Of a stretch of 64,000 nt of DNA, positions 36,493-47,079 are shown one piece after another (position 1 is the first letter of the stretch; each line of letters opens with the position of its first letter). Below the pieces are notes generated by a model. That model made no database searches. It was not told the DNA's origin and was given only the letters and a program-made list of their open reading frames with translations. A program made the translations under genes and the position numbers. The stretch is from Branchiostoma lanceolatum (taxonomy: Eukaryota; Chordata; Leptocardii; Amphioxiformes; Branchiostomatidae), in assembly GCF_035083965.1 (NCBI RefSeq), contig NC_089722.1:43710697-43774696 (forward strand). The letters are read 5' to 3'.

Positions 36493-37358
36493 ATGGCCGA
36501 TGAAATGGTGTTCCACTCCGACTCATCAGAGTCAAGTGTTGACGCGTTTTTTGAGGTGGCCGATAGTGATGAGCCTGCCGAGCTCGAGGGGGCCGTGGGA
36601 GGTATAGTGCCGTACCGGTATGAGCCGTACCTAGACGACATGCAAGCCGAAGAGCCGGACGATAATGATGAGGGTACCGAGGAAGATCGCGGGAATGGGA
36701 ACGACGGTGATATCCAGAGACTTCAAAATACGGAGTGGTAAGCAAGGCATTATGATAGTGGCACGACAGAACAGTACATGTACTTGTAATTCATCGTACA
36801 CAGCTAATTAGTAATTAACATTTGTCTGGCGATTTCAATATTGATTTTATTACCAGGTGTTCCTGTGGGCGATGCGAGGCCATGCCAACAGTCGTGGAGA
36901 GCGTCTGCTGTCGCGAGCAGGCTCGTGTTTCGGCCACTAGAGACGAACTGGACGGTCTCCGGTGCATAACAGAACATCCCGGCTTTGAGCCGGTTTGCCT
37001 AAATGTGTATGTTCTTACAACTGCACATAGCGGTTACAGGCAGCAGTACGGAGTGACCCTCGGAAACGAGTGAGTAGAATTTATTTGGCGCAGAAAAAGC
37101 TCCCGATTTACTTGACATACGATATGACATACGTTGTAAACGGTAAGAAATAGATAAAATATGATGTATGTATCACTTTACAAACGCCCCTGTTTTCCCC
37201 ATTACAGATGGAAGAGGTACTCAGCCTACCGACAGTTCGTCACGTGGTGCTATGACCACCTGGGCAAAGAAGTGAGGGTGCCTCTGCCATCCTGTGCCGT
37301 GTCTACCATAAGAAGGGCATTCCCCTCAGCCGACTACACGGGATACAAGGAGAATTAA
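36493..37358 (+). CDS. P2X7 C-terminal (ballast)-like domain protein, 3 exons, 202 aa
   Basis: Inferred exons 36493-36737, 36857-37069 and 37208-37358; phases agree and total 609 bases. Starts MADEMVFHSDSSESSVDAFF. An acidic first third (DDNDEGTEEDRG) leads to VPYRYEPYL and IQRLQNTEW. The conserved part then begins at the exon 1/2 border: WCSCGRCEAMPT, CCREQARV, CITEHPGF, and VPLPSCAVSTIRRAFP near the end. This is the pattern of the zinc- and nucleotide-binding cytosolic domain of P2X7, which also occurs in many stand-alone invertebrate proteins. No channel segments are present. AATAAA at 37361-37366 follows the stop. It lies inside the transposon, downstream of and codirectional with the transposase; its role there is unknown. 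Confidence 0.75.
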
Positions 37359-37797
37359 TTAATAAAATTATAGGACTTTCAACTACACATTTTAGTTGTT
37401 TTTTCAATTTTCCCTATCTTTCTACATCTACCACCCTCGTGTCATGTTATTTCTGTTTCATGAACAACACCTACAACGTTGTTAACATATAGAATTTTAC
37501 ATGATGATATTCTACTCGTAACGTTTATTTGATAACAATGGAGCTAATGTATGAATTGTCGAAATACGTATACAGTCCGATAAATAAATTGTCCGGTGTA
37601 CACAAGTACAGGGCTGATCAGTAGTCATATTTTGAAAAAGGATTTTAGGTCAGTGGTTAACGTTATAACGTTATGTTGATTGGCGTTTTCGCCGGTGTCA
37701 CGAAGCCTAAATGCTGCATCGTCCCACGGCGTCTATACTTCGTCATCTGACAGAAACTTGTAATGTATAAACAACAGTAACACCATCATAGCTGCCC

Positions 37798-38070
37798 TTA
37801 CCATTCAACATGTTGCAGTCTCCCGATGTCTATGGGGATCCGGCCTTCCATTTCCGCTTCAGTGTCGCCGTTGTTGTTACCAACACTGTTGGAACAGCTC
37901 CTCCGCCACGCTGTCTGCACACGGCTGCTGAGTATGCCGATATATGGTTCATATATGTAGGGTACAACCCCATCTACATCCCCTTGAGACAACAGGGACT
38001 TGACTTCTTTAAAAAATGCGTCCCACGCTCGGCGAAAGTCGGAAAACCGCACAACTTCTTCACCCATCAT
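37798..38070 (-). CDS. Inverted orphan first exon of a second ballast-type gene
   Basis: Minus-strand frame starting at 38070 (MMGEEVVRFSDFRRAWDAFF). It parallels exon 1 of the 36493 gene: WDAFF/VDAFF, VVPYIYEPYI/IVPYRYEPYL and IGRLQHVEW/IQRLQNTEW. It ends with the same splice donor arrangement (TG|GTAAG at the Trp codon). No matching Cys-rich second exon is found on the minus strand to its left. Its start is about 80 bp inside the CRE of the right subterminal repeat, so it may have its own promoter. Either a remnant of an inverted duplication or an exon joined to an unrecognised partner. Confidence 0.55.
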   Translation of the reverse strand: MMGEEVVRFSDFRRAWDAFFKEVKSLLSQGDVDGVVPYIYEPYIGILSSRVQTAWRRSCSNSVGNNNGDTEAEMEGRIPIDIGRLQHVEW

Positions 38071-38141
38071 GTCGGCCGTGTTGTTGAACCTCCTGCGTGC
38101 GCGAGCTAGCTGCGCGAGCTGCGTGCGTGCCGGGGATTCTT

Positions 38142-38166
38142 TACAGCCGGTGACGTCATAGGGTCA
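38142..38166 (-). promoter_or_regulatory. CRE and E-box in right subterminal inverted repeat
   Basis: TGACGTCA at 38151-38158 followed by GGTCACGTGATG (E-box CACGTG). The reverse complement shares GACGTCACCGGCTGTAAAG with the left end (one change in that stretch). It faces the inverted ballast-type exon. Confidence 0.5.
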
Positions 38167-38345
38167 CGTGATGCCCATTCCAGAGGCCAACACAGTGCGC
38201 CGGGAAAGGCGGACTTTGGGAAGCCGTATAAACTTTATTTTTAGGTCATGGCGATCACAAGCAATTTTAAACTACTACATTTTATCTATATTTCTAAGAT
38301 ATAAATGCATTTCAACAAGTTTTTCACCTGTCAGTAGCTGTTTAA

Positions 38346-39575
38346 ACCTTACCTTATAGGATTGATAAAAAAAGGATTGCTCAACTGGAAAATTCGTATG
38401 AAAAAAAAGGTAGAGATCATCATGTTCTGAATCTGCAGGGCCTGAAAAAGTCTTATCAAAGGCCGCATCATCTCGATTGGTTGGTTCCTGGAATGTAATT
38501 TTCCTGGAATGAAATTCAACATGAAAACAGAGTCTGTACCGTGGCACACACAGTTTCAGGGACTGGATACTTTGAGATACGGCGAGAAGCAGTACTCCAG
38601 TTAGAAGCTCTGAAGCAGGTGTCTGACAGACACGGAAACGTAAGCAGGTGAGATTCCTGGTGGTGTAAAAAGAAACTCCAAATATCCGATACTTTGACAC
38701 TTTATTCACTCCATTTGCTACCATAAAAGTAACACACACAGAACTAGTAAGTTGCTAATCTTCCTGGAGTACAAATAAAACAGGCATACACCTGACAAAC
38801 TACATACAGTCAGATTCAAGTCTTCCTCCCAGCCCTCGGTTTTCAATCTGACCTCTTGCTGGATATTGCCTTACAAATATCCAAGAAACAAATAAATGAA
38901 TTCACTTGAAAGTTCATCTGTGTTGGTAGAAGTAATTCTGAATCAAAGTTATTTTCGCTTAGCAGCTGCGTCATGTGTCATCTGTAAGGCCACACCATTT
39001 CTTTCTGAATCAAAGTTGACCTGTAATTGCCAACACAATGACTTACCCAAATTTTTTTTGGGGGGGAGGGGGACAAGAGTGGAGTTGTGTACCATATTCC
39101 GTGCCAAGGTCAGAACATCAGGGGTCAGTGCAAAGAATAATACATTGGAGAGACGGGACGATCTCTTCAGACGTGGTTTAACGAACACAAACGCCCAAGT
39201 TCTACAGCTTCTGAAGTGTCACAACACAGACACATTGAGTAACCTGGACACTCGGTCTCACTGGACAAAGTTAAAATCTTGGACGCTGAACCAGACTTTT
39301 TTTGCAAGAGGAATTAAAAAGGTCATCTACATCCGTGCTCTACAACCATCTCTCAACAGAGACGGGGGGCGCCATAGACTTCCTGCAGCATATGATCCAC
39401 TGCTCTTCGAGTCATGTATGCCTATCTGCATAACGTGACGTCACAGAAGCAGTGGATTGCTCATTCCTTGACATTATATAAGACTGTAGCTGATCAGCCG
39501 ACCCAATTTATTGTGTTGGCAATTATAGTTCAACTTTGATTCAGAAAGAATTGGTGCGGCCTTACATAAGACACA
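38346..39575 (+). mobile_element. Degraded Penelope-like element fragment with GIY-YIG remnant
   Basis: Contains a GIY-YIG endonuclease remnant near 39130-39200 (YIGETGRSLQTWFNEHKR in one frame) and the family C-terminal phrase IYIRALQPSLNRDGG near 39330-39365. A hammerhead-like core lies at 38610-38643. An inverted repeat of about 60 bp (near 38975-39040 and 39505-39570) brackets the endonuclease part. It is broken. Its left portion is shared with 51160-51900 after copy 8, so part predates the block duplication; the exact left border is uncertain. Confidence 0.6.
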
Positions 39576-40171
39576 GTTGAATTTTTGGTCAGGTAGGACT
39601 TTTTCAGTTTAGACCGCTCTTCATTGTCGAATTATTTTTCACTCAACTGTCATGGTTGGTTTATGTGGGTGTTCCAAAGCTCTGTGGTTGTACTTAACCG
39701 AGGATGAAATTCCATGTACCCAAGGAGGTTATAACCTCCTTGATGTACCTGACGAATCAGGCTTTGAAGGCATTCACTGAGGGAGCATTGATTACTTCTT
39801 CCGTGAGTCCGTTCCACCAGGGGATTAGATTGTGTTGGGGGGGGGGGGTCTAAGGTCCTCTGGTGCCCGACAGAGGGACTTTCGCGGCCGAGAAACTGCC
39901 GGGAATAAGAGTCAACCTTAGCCGGTGTAAAATAAATCGCGAATTAGTGCTATCTACCCCCCCCCCCCCCAAATAAATGTCTCTGCTCCGAGAAAAGAGG
40001 CTACAATTTGATGACTTTCTTAATATAGATTACATTTGTCCCGTGTATGGCAGTCATATTTTGAATGAAATATAAACGACGATGAAACGAATAGATTAAG
40101 ATAGATGAATAACAAAGAAAACATAAAGGGCACCAATCTATAATGTAAGCAGAGTTTTCCGCACAATAACT
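39576..40171. other. Intergenic, no gene seen
   Basis: Holds a perfect palindrome AAGGAGGTTATAACCTCCTT (39721-39740) and G and C runs near 39838 and 39957. From about 40080 it matches the sequence upstream of the 52678 promoter. Confidence 0.5.
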
Positions 40172-40291
40172 GGGTAACAAGGCACAAAGTATGACCTTTC
40201 ACCCCACACCAAATTCACCTTTCACCCGTTAGTTCATAGAAGACGCTTGCAGGATATTTGTGTCAGGGCAAAAATCAACACTACGCAGCAG
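40172..40291 (+). promoter_or_regulatory. Array promoter and exon 1 (gene at 40963)
   Basis: DR1-like sites at 40192-40205 and 40214-40227, starts 22 bp apart; donor GCAGCAG|GTAAG after 40291; acceptor at 40955. Confidence 0.75.
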
Positions 40292-40563
40292 GTAAGTTGC
40301 GTTATGCTTCATATCTACCTTATCGTGAAGCAGAGGAGCTAGAGGTCATTTCTATGGTGAACATGGCGACATCAGGACGGAATGTAAGGCTTTTCGGGGT
40401 GAGGAAATTGTCGGAGGGGAGGGGGGCGACACCACACGCAAACGGTCATTTTTAAAGGAACAACTGTCAGAAGGGCGTTATAGTATCACCAAAAATGAAA
40501 CAGAAACCATGTGAAAAAGGGCCGTGCATGCTTAGTCAGCTTTGTAGAAATTCTTCGAAAAGC

Positions 40564-40775
40564 TGGGATGTCCCTGTAGCGGCTTCGCAGTTGAGCCTCC
40601 TGTTTCCAATTAGTTGGAACCGGGAGACCCCGGATCGAATCCCGGGAAGGGTATCCTTGTCGGAGCTGCGCCGTCTTTCGGAAGAGACGAAAAATGGGGG
40701 TCCCGTGTTCGAGAAGGTGCCTCGAGTGCGTTACAACAGCCTCGTTACTCACATGGGTGGTGAATTCAATCAAAA
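40564..40775 (+). mobile_element. tRNA-like SINE
   Basis: Insert of about 210 bp in the intron, absent from the matching place upstream of gene 52678 (about 52490), where the flanks join directly. It contains a B-box-like GGATCGAATCC (near 40633) and a weaker A-box-like stretch about 55 bp upstream. The body includes 'tcggaagagacg' and 'ggtcccgtgttcgagaag', typical of tRNA-derived SINEs. The exact ends and TSD could not be fixed. Confidence 0.55.
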
Positions 40776-40962
40776 TTAAGCGGTGGGGGGGGGGGGAGAG
40801 GAGTACAAGTTTGTCAGGTTTAAACATCATTACGATGGGAGTGAAGGCTGGACACCTGAAGAGGCATCCAATTTTTTTTATATTAGCAGAATACACTCTT
40901 CATAAAACATATTTTCGATTGGTGTGTTTCATGTTTTCACATTTTTGTCTGTTAGGTTAGAC

Positions 40963-41973
<1,011 letters not shown>

Positions 41974-42039
41974 TGAGAAAACCTTTATGTGTGGGGAGTG
42001 CGGGTACAGGACAGCTGACAAGCGTAGCCTAGAGTGTCC

Positions 42040-42163
42040 TAGCCTGGAATCCATCCTATTTAGCTTCCGGCCGCTACCCAAGCTCCGCTGCCTGGCCAAA
42101 TATTTGGCCAGGCAGCGGAGCTTGGGTAGCGGCCGGAAGCTGAATAGGATGGATTCCAGGCTA
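42040..42163. mobile_element. Near-perfect 124-bp palindromic MITE with 9-bp TSD
   Basis: Two 62-bp arms with one mismatch and no spacer, tip TAGCCTGGAATCC, centre CCAAATATTTGG. Flanked by AGAGTGTCC at 42031-42039 and 42164-42172. The matching site after gene 52678 (near 53744) has one GAGTGTCC and no insert. No coding capacity. Tip and TSD length match the element at 1851-2599. Confidence 0.85.
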
Positions 42164-42207
42164 AGAGTGTCCTGCATCAAACTAAACATACTGTTGAGAA
42201 ACTCTAA

Positions 42208-43119
42208 ATGTGTACTTTCAATGGCCCTCCCCCAGCAAACTGGTTTCGCTATGTAGACGACACTTGGTGTTGGCTAAAGAAGAGAGTAGCTGATGACTTC
42301 TTTGACCATATTAACCAGGTAGATGGCAACATCAAGTTCACACAGGAGTCGTGTCAAAACAACATGCTCCCCTTCTTAGACACCAAAACCATCATAGAGA
42401 AGGATGGCAACCTTCAGTTCGAAGTGTACAGGAAACCGACCCACACTGATCAATATCTGACCGTTGATTCCCATCACCCTTTAGAACACAAACTAGCAGT
42501 GATTAAAACTCTCTTCCATCGAGCAGACAATGTCATTACCTCAGACGAAGCAAAAACAGAAGAACACAGACATGTCCGTGTGGCTTTAGCCAAGTGTGGC
42601 TACCAAAATTGGACCTTCAACAAGGCCCTCAAACCTTCTGACCAGTCTAAGAAAACACTCAAGTGCAGACCATTGACCAACAGAAACAAGGTCAACATTA
42701 CCATTCCCTACGTCCAAGGAGTATCGGAAAAACTCAGACGTATCTTCCAAAACTTCAACATTGCCACTAACTTCAAACCTCACTCAACTCTCAGGCAGAA
42801 ACTAGTCCATCCAAAAGACAGGCCTGAAAAAGGCATCAAAGCCAATGTCATCTACAAACTGAAATGTGAGGAACCGAACTGCAATAACATCTACATTGGG
42901 GAGACAAGTCGACCACTAAAAGAAAGGTACAAGGAACATTGCAGAAAGAGCGCTAACCGCTACTCCTCTGCCATTTACCACCATCTAAAACACAACCAGG
43001 GACACTCATTCAATCTCGAATCCACGGACATCCTAGATCGTGAAGAACGCTGGTTCGAACGGGGAATTAGAGAAGCAATATATGAGAGGATGTACAACCC
43101 TGCCCTCAACAGGAAAGGG
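42208..43119 (+). CDS. Penelope-like RT C-terminal part plus GIY-YIG endonuclease (partial)
   Basis: Partial product of the truncated element; the ATG at 42208 is in zinc-finger flank and probably not a true start. Visible: the RT active-site box YVDD at about residues 15-18, the family signature YRKPTHTDQYL near residue 75, a CxxxxC pair (KCEEPNC) before the endonuclease, and GIY-YIG IYIGETSR near residue 227 with the Arg/Glu-containing helix after it (ERYKEH). The frame stays open into the nested LINE, making a 943-aa fused frame to 45039. Confidence 0.7.
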
Positions 43120-46100
43120 TATGAATTTGTATTGAACAAAGACCCAGTTTTCACGGCTATGATCTACTACTGTACAAGTTTGTATACACTTTACACGTGG
43201 TTACTGTTGTTGTTGATTGTTTTATCAAATGATGTTCACCCTAATCCGGGACCCACCTGTTCAAGTACTACATCCAAATACCTGAATATCTTACACGCCA
43301 ACGTTAATAGTATAACTGTAGGGACGAAGCTGGATGAGCTTTCTTTGTTGTCTAAACAATTCAAACTTAACATTATTGCAATTTCTGAGACGTGGCTAAG
43401 TGACGTTGTTACCTCAGAAAACCTTACTATCCCGAATTTTCAGCCCCCGATCCGTCGAGATCGAAACAGGCACGGCGGAGGTGTTCTGGTTTACGTTTCG
43501 TCTTCTATTGCTTTCAAACGGCGCACTGATCTTGAGCCCCAATCGTTTGAAGCTATTTGGGTTCAGCTGAAAATCAAATCTTTTGATATTCTACTTTCTG
43601 TGTACTACCGGCCGCCTGGCCAGGACGCAACTACTGCAGCTGATTTTCTGTCTTCGTTTTCTGATTCCGTCCAGATGGCGAGAATGTCGCGTCCCGATGC
43701 CATTATAGTTGTCGGTGACTTTAATGCAAAACACCATCAATGGTGGCACCTGGACATAATTGGCTCCGAGCTATACCAAATTACTCAGCTCTTGAATCTT
43801 ACACAAATTGTTAATGAGCCCACCAGTGACCTTTCGCGTCACGCTTCCCTTATTGATCTTATACTCACCGATGCTTTAAACTATGTTGACTCGGTGTCAG
43901 TCCAAGCGCCTCTTTCACGATGTCACCACTGTCCCACAATTTGTTCCATGGCCTTTTCGATGTATGTACCCAAACCTTATGCACGGACTGTATGGGATTA
44001 TTCTCGCATTGATTACGATAAACTGTCGGAAGTTTGTTCCTGCTCGGAATGGAATGACATTTTTCTCCTTCCATCTGTAGACGAAGCTGCGTCAAAACGA
44101 TGTCAACTTATTATTGAGGCAAAAAATGTTTGTATCCCCTGCAAAAACATATTAATTAGACCAAAAGATAAACCCTGGATAACGAAAGAAATCCGGAAGC
44201 TTATGCGGTCCCGTAATAAATTTCATAAGTTGGCTAAGCTATCAAACTCTCAGGTAAATTGGGCAGCATACCGCAAAATCCGCAATAAGCTTTCGAATGC
44301 CATCTCATCCAGCAAGTCCAAGTATTTTTGTCGTCTGTCTGACTCTTTAAAGGATCCTTCTTTATCTGGCAAGAAGTGGTGGCATGTAGTAAAACACTTT
44401 TACAAACCTAAAACAACTACTTCTATTCCCCCTTTGAACGAAGGCAGCACGCTTATTGTTGACTCGATGGCGAAGGCTTCACTTTTTAATGAATACTTTG
44501 TCTCTCAATCCTCCATAGATGAGTCTAATGCATCGCTGCCTGAATTTCACTACCTGACAAGTAGTCGTTTACTTCATGTTACCACCACTCCAGAAGAAGT
44601 TCAACTTTATGTCAAAGAACTAGATACTCATAAGTCACACGGATATGACAACATAGACAACCGCTTCCTAAAAATAGTTGTCCCGTTCATAGCTGACAAA
44701 ATTAGTTACGTATTTAATCTATCATTGTGTCATGGTCATTTTCCTAAAATCTGGAAATATGCTAATGTTGTACCTATTTTCAAAAAGGGCGATGCTAGTG
44801 ATAAGAGCAACTATCGTCCCGTGTCCCTACTTCCAACCCTGTCGAAGGTCCTAGAAAAAATAGTCTATAAGCACCTTTACAACCACCTGATGCAAAATAA
44901 TCTTTTGTATAGGCTTCAATCCGGTTTTATAAGAGGCGATTCTACTGTTTGTCAATTAGCGTATTTCTGTCATACTATTTTAAAAGCCCTGGATACCGGA
45001 AAAGAAGTCCGAGCTGGATTTTTCTCGGGCATTCGATAAGGTGTGGCACAGTGGCCTTATTTTCAAACTACATTGTAATCGGATCGAAGGGCCTCTTATA
45101 AACTGGATTTATTCATATCTTAGTGACAGGTCTCAAAGGGTTGCAATAGACGGTACATGTTCTTCCTGGTGTTTAGTTAGTGCTGGAGTTCCACAAGGGT
45201 CTATATTAGGTCCCTTATTCTTTCTTGTTTACATTAATGATATTGTTGATAATCTTGTCTCCCAGCCATTTCCTTTTGCTGATGACAGCTCTCTTCTTCA
45301 TGTTGTTGATAATCCGATTCACTCCGCTTCCTGTTTAAATGCTGATTTGGAAACAATTCACACATGGGCTGTTCAGTGGTTAATGGAACTTAATCCAACC
45401 AAAACAGTAGAAATGATCTTTTCAACCACAAGAGCAAATTTAGTACACCCACCTCTTCTCTTAAACGATTGTGTTATCCAGTCTGTCTCCTCCCACAAAC
45501 ATATCGGAGCTACATTAAGCTCCGATATGTCCTGGAAATCTCATACCAACTACATGTTGAAAAAAATTTCCAAAACTTTGGCCACATTTAAAGGATTGAA
45601 ATTCAAACTACCTCGTAATGTTCTGGAGATATTGGACAAATCGTTTATTCGTCCCTGCTTAGAGTACGGTGATGTCGTTTGGCAGAGCTGCACATACGAA
45701 GAATCACAACTTTTAGAACGAATACAGTATCATTGTTCCCTTATTGTTGCAGGTGCTGTCAAAGGATCATCGTATTCCTTAACTTGTAAAGAACTCGGTT
45801 GGGAGACATTATCGGATAGGAGGCACATTCATCGACTTTTACTGTTTTACAAAATCATTCATGGTGTTACTCGTAGCTATCTATCTGATTTACTCCCCGC
45901 AGTCATTTCATCAACATGTTTGTATGATCTTCGTAACAAAATGAATCTAAGATCGCTGAATGGCTCAACAAACCGTTTTGTTAAGTCCTTTGTTCCATAC
46001 TCATTAACTCATTGGAACAAACTGGATGTTGGAATACGAAGTTACAGCTACTCTAAGTTTCGGATGTACCTATTTAAATGTGTACGACCTTCCAAACCTA

Positions 46101-46727
46101 GTCATTTCAGTTATGGTCCCCGATATGTTTGTTCACTCTTGGCACGATTTCGCATTGGCACCCACGGCTTGAATGACAGTCTCTTCAGTCGTGGGCTAGT
46201 TGATAGCCCGGCATGTTACTGCGGGTGTCAATTCGAATCAATCTCTCATTTCTTACTTCACTGCCCATTACATATTAATCAGCGTTTACTTTTACTTGAC
46301 CAACTTTCCAAAATTATAGGACACATTTTCGCCATCAAATCACTCTCGGACGATGCTATTAAACACCTGTTAATCTACGGATCATCTCTTTGCTCCGACA
46401 GTTCAAACTGTAACATAATGAGTTTAACTCAATAATATATTATACTTACGAAGCGGTTCTCACATTGAAATTGGTACATCCCATCCTATCAGTTATATTT
46501 AGTCGGGGGGAAGGGAGGTTTGCGCTTGTGAAACGAATCATATTGCAACACATGTATTGAACGCTTTCATTGATCTGTTGTTATTGTGTAGATAAGTTTA
46601 TTACTGTTTAAGATATTCCTGTTTTGTATGATGGCACGTAATATAAGTTTTATTAACTTGAGTTCGTTGCCATCCTGTCTGTATCTGTTGTTTATGTTGT
46701 TTAATAAAAATAAAAAATAAAAAAAAA
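43120..46727 (+). mobile_element. Near-complete APE LINE nested in the Penelope element, 12-bp TSD
   Basis: Flanked by AACAGGAAAGGG at 43108-43119 and 46728-46739. It is 3,608 bp long with a very short 5' leader (39 bp before the ATG at 43159). The 3' end is TTTAATAAAAATAAAAAATA plus an A tail. Encodes 2A, APE endonuclease, RT and a Cys-His C-terminus. No separate ORF1. It belongs to the CR1/jockey-like group of APE LINEs; I cannot fix the clade. Young: only one break seen in the ORF. Confidence 0.9.
43159..46435 (+). CDS. LINE ORF2 with N-terminal 2A peptide, APE endonuclease and RT
   Basis: Starts with a hydrophobic, signal-like stretch (LYTWLLLLLIVLSN) directly followed by DVHPNPGP, a canonical 2A ribosome-skipping motif; skipping would separate residues 1-35 from the rest. 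The APE endonuclease follows (HANVNS, SETWLS, GDFNAKHHQW). RT motifs include FKKGDASDKSNYRPVSLLP, LDFSRAFDKVW, GVPQGSILGP and FADD (instead of YADD). Near the C-terminus CYCGCQ...HFLLHC is a probable zinc motif. The frame shifts once at about 45010: expected RAVFLDFSR reads RAGFFSG and stops at 45039. About eight bases appear missing just before LDFSRAFD; the second frame is open to 46435. Signal-plus-2A starts are known in APE LINEs of sea urchin and lancelet. Confidence 0.85.
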
Positions 46728-46984
46728 AACAGGAAAGGGGGTCTACGCGTTCAACTTTCAGGCACCTGGGATAATGCACTGCCCACCACCCCCCCACCCC
46801 TGGACAAGCAACATTTAGTTACTGTACTAGAACAACAGTAGCTAATTGAACTATTGGCATAAACTTTGTCTTGAATTAATCTTCTTTTTAAAGACTACTT
46901 CAAGACATCCTAAATTGTCTTTACCTCATTAACATATCTATTCAGAGTTTTGGTATAAAACCTGGTGTTCTCAGTCCTATCGTG

Positions 46985-47028
46985 AGTCACTGACGAAAGA
47001 CAGTGGATACTGTCTGAAACGTCTGACT
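46985..47028 (+). ncRNA. Hammerhead ribozyme motif of Penelope type
   Basis: Core CTGACGA (46990-46996); stem II of 7 perfect pairs AGACAGT/ACTGTCT with loop GGAT (46998-47015); GAAA (47016-47019); then CG and the cleavage triplet GTC (47021-47023). Stem I is AGTCA (46985-46989) pairing with TGACT (47024-47028). Stem III is minimal, as known for Penelope elements, which cleave best as dimers. One extra A lies between the core and stem II. Confidence 0.7.
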
Positions 47029-47079
47029 GTTTCAAAATCTTATCCAGTTGCTTGAGTAATTATTTTTGGCGTATCTGTA

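Larger units (their letters stand above)
30266..38341 (+). mobile_element. Autonomous Kolobok-type DNA transposon, 8,076 bp, looks intact
   Basis: 13-bp terminal inverted repeats ACAGCTACTGACA, flanked by TTAA at 30262-30265 and 38342-38345. The paralogous site at 51150-51153 is uninterrupted, with a single TTAA and matching flanks on both sides, so the ends are certain. Subterminal inverted segments (about 30432-30458 and 38142-38166) share GACGTCA and CGGCTGTAAAG. Contents: a nine-exon THAP transposase (30557-35394, +), a three-exon ballast-domain gene (36493-37358, +) and an inverted ballast-type first exon (38070-37798, -). TTAA duplication together with a THAP domain is known for the Kolobok superfamily. 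Every inferred exon is open, so insertion was probably recent. Confidence 0.9.
42215..47079 (+). mobile_element. 5'-truncated Penelope-like element, interrupted by a LINE
   Basis: Begins inside the reverse transcriptase (RYVDDTW box, then FLDT and YRKPTHTDQYL) and continues through a GIY-YIG endonuclease (IYIGETSRPLKERYKEH near 42890). The C-terminal coding part resumes after the LINE at 46740 (LSGTWDNALP). The end region carries a hammerhead motif (46985-47028) and the 'cttatccagttgcttgag' tail. The LINE at 43120-46727 lies inside it. Penelope elements with GIY-YIG and terminal hammerheads are a known retroelement class. The right border is estimated from where zinc-finger flank resumes. Confidence 0.8.

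Noticed and set aside
40600-40690. tRNA gene suggested by the B-box-like sequence
   Set aside because: No cloverleaf could be drawn and the segment is an insertion absent from the sister gene; a SINE fits better.
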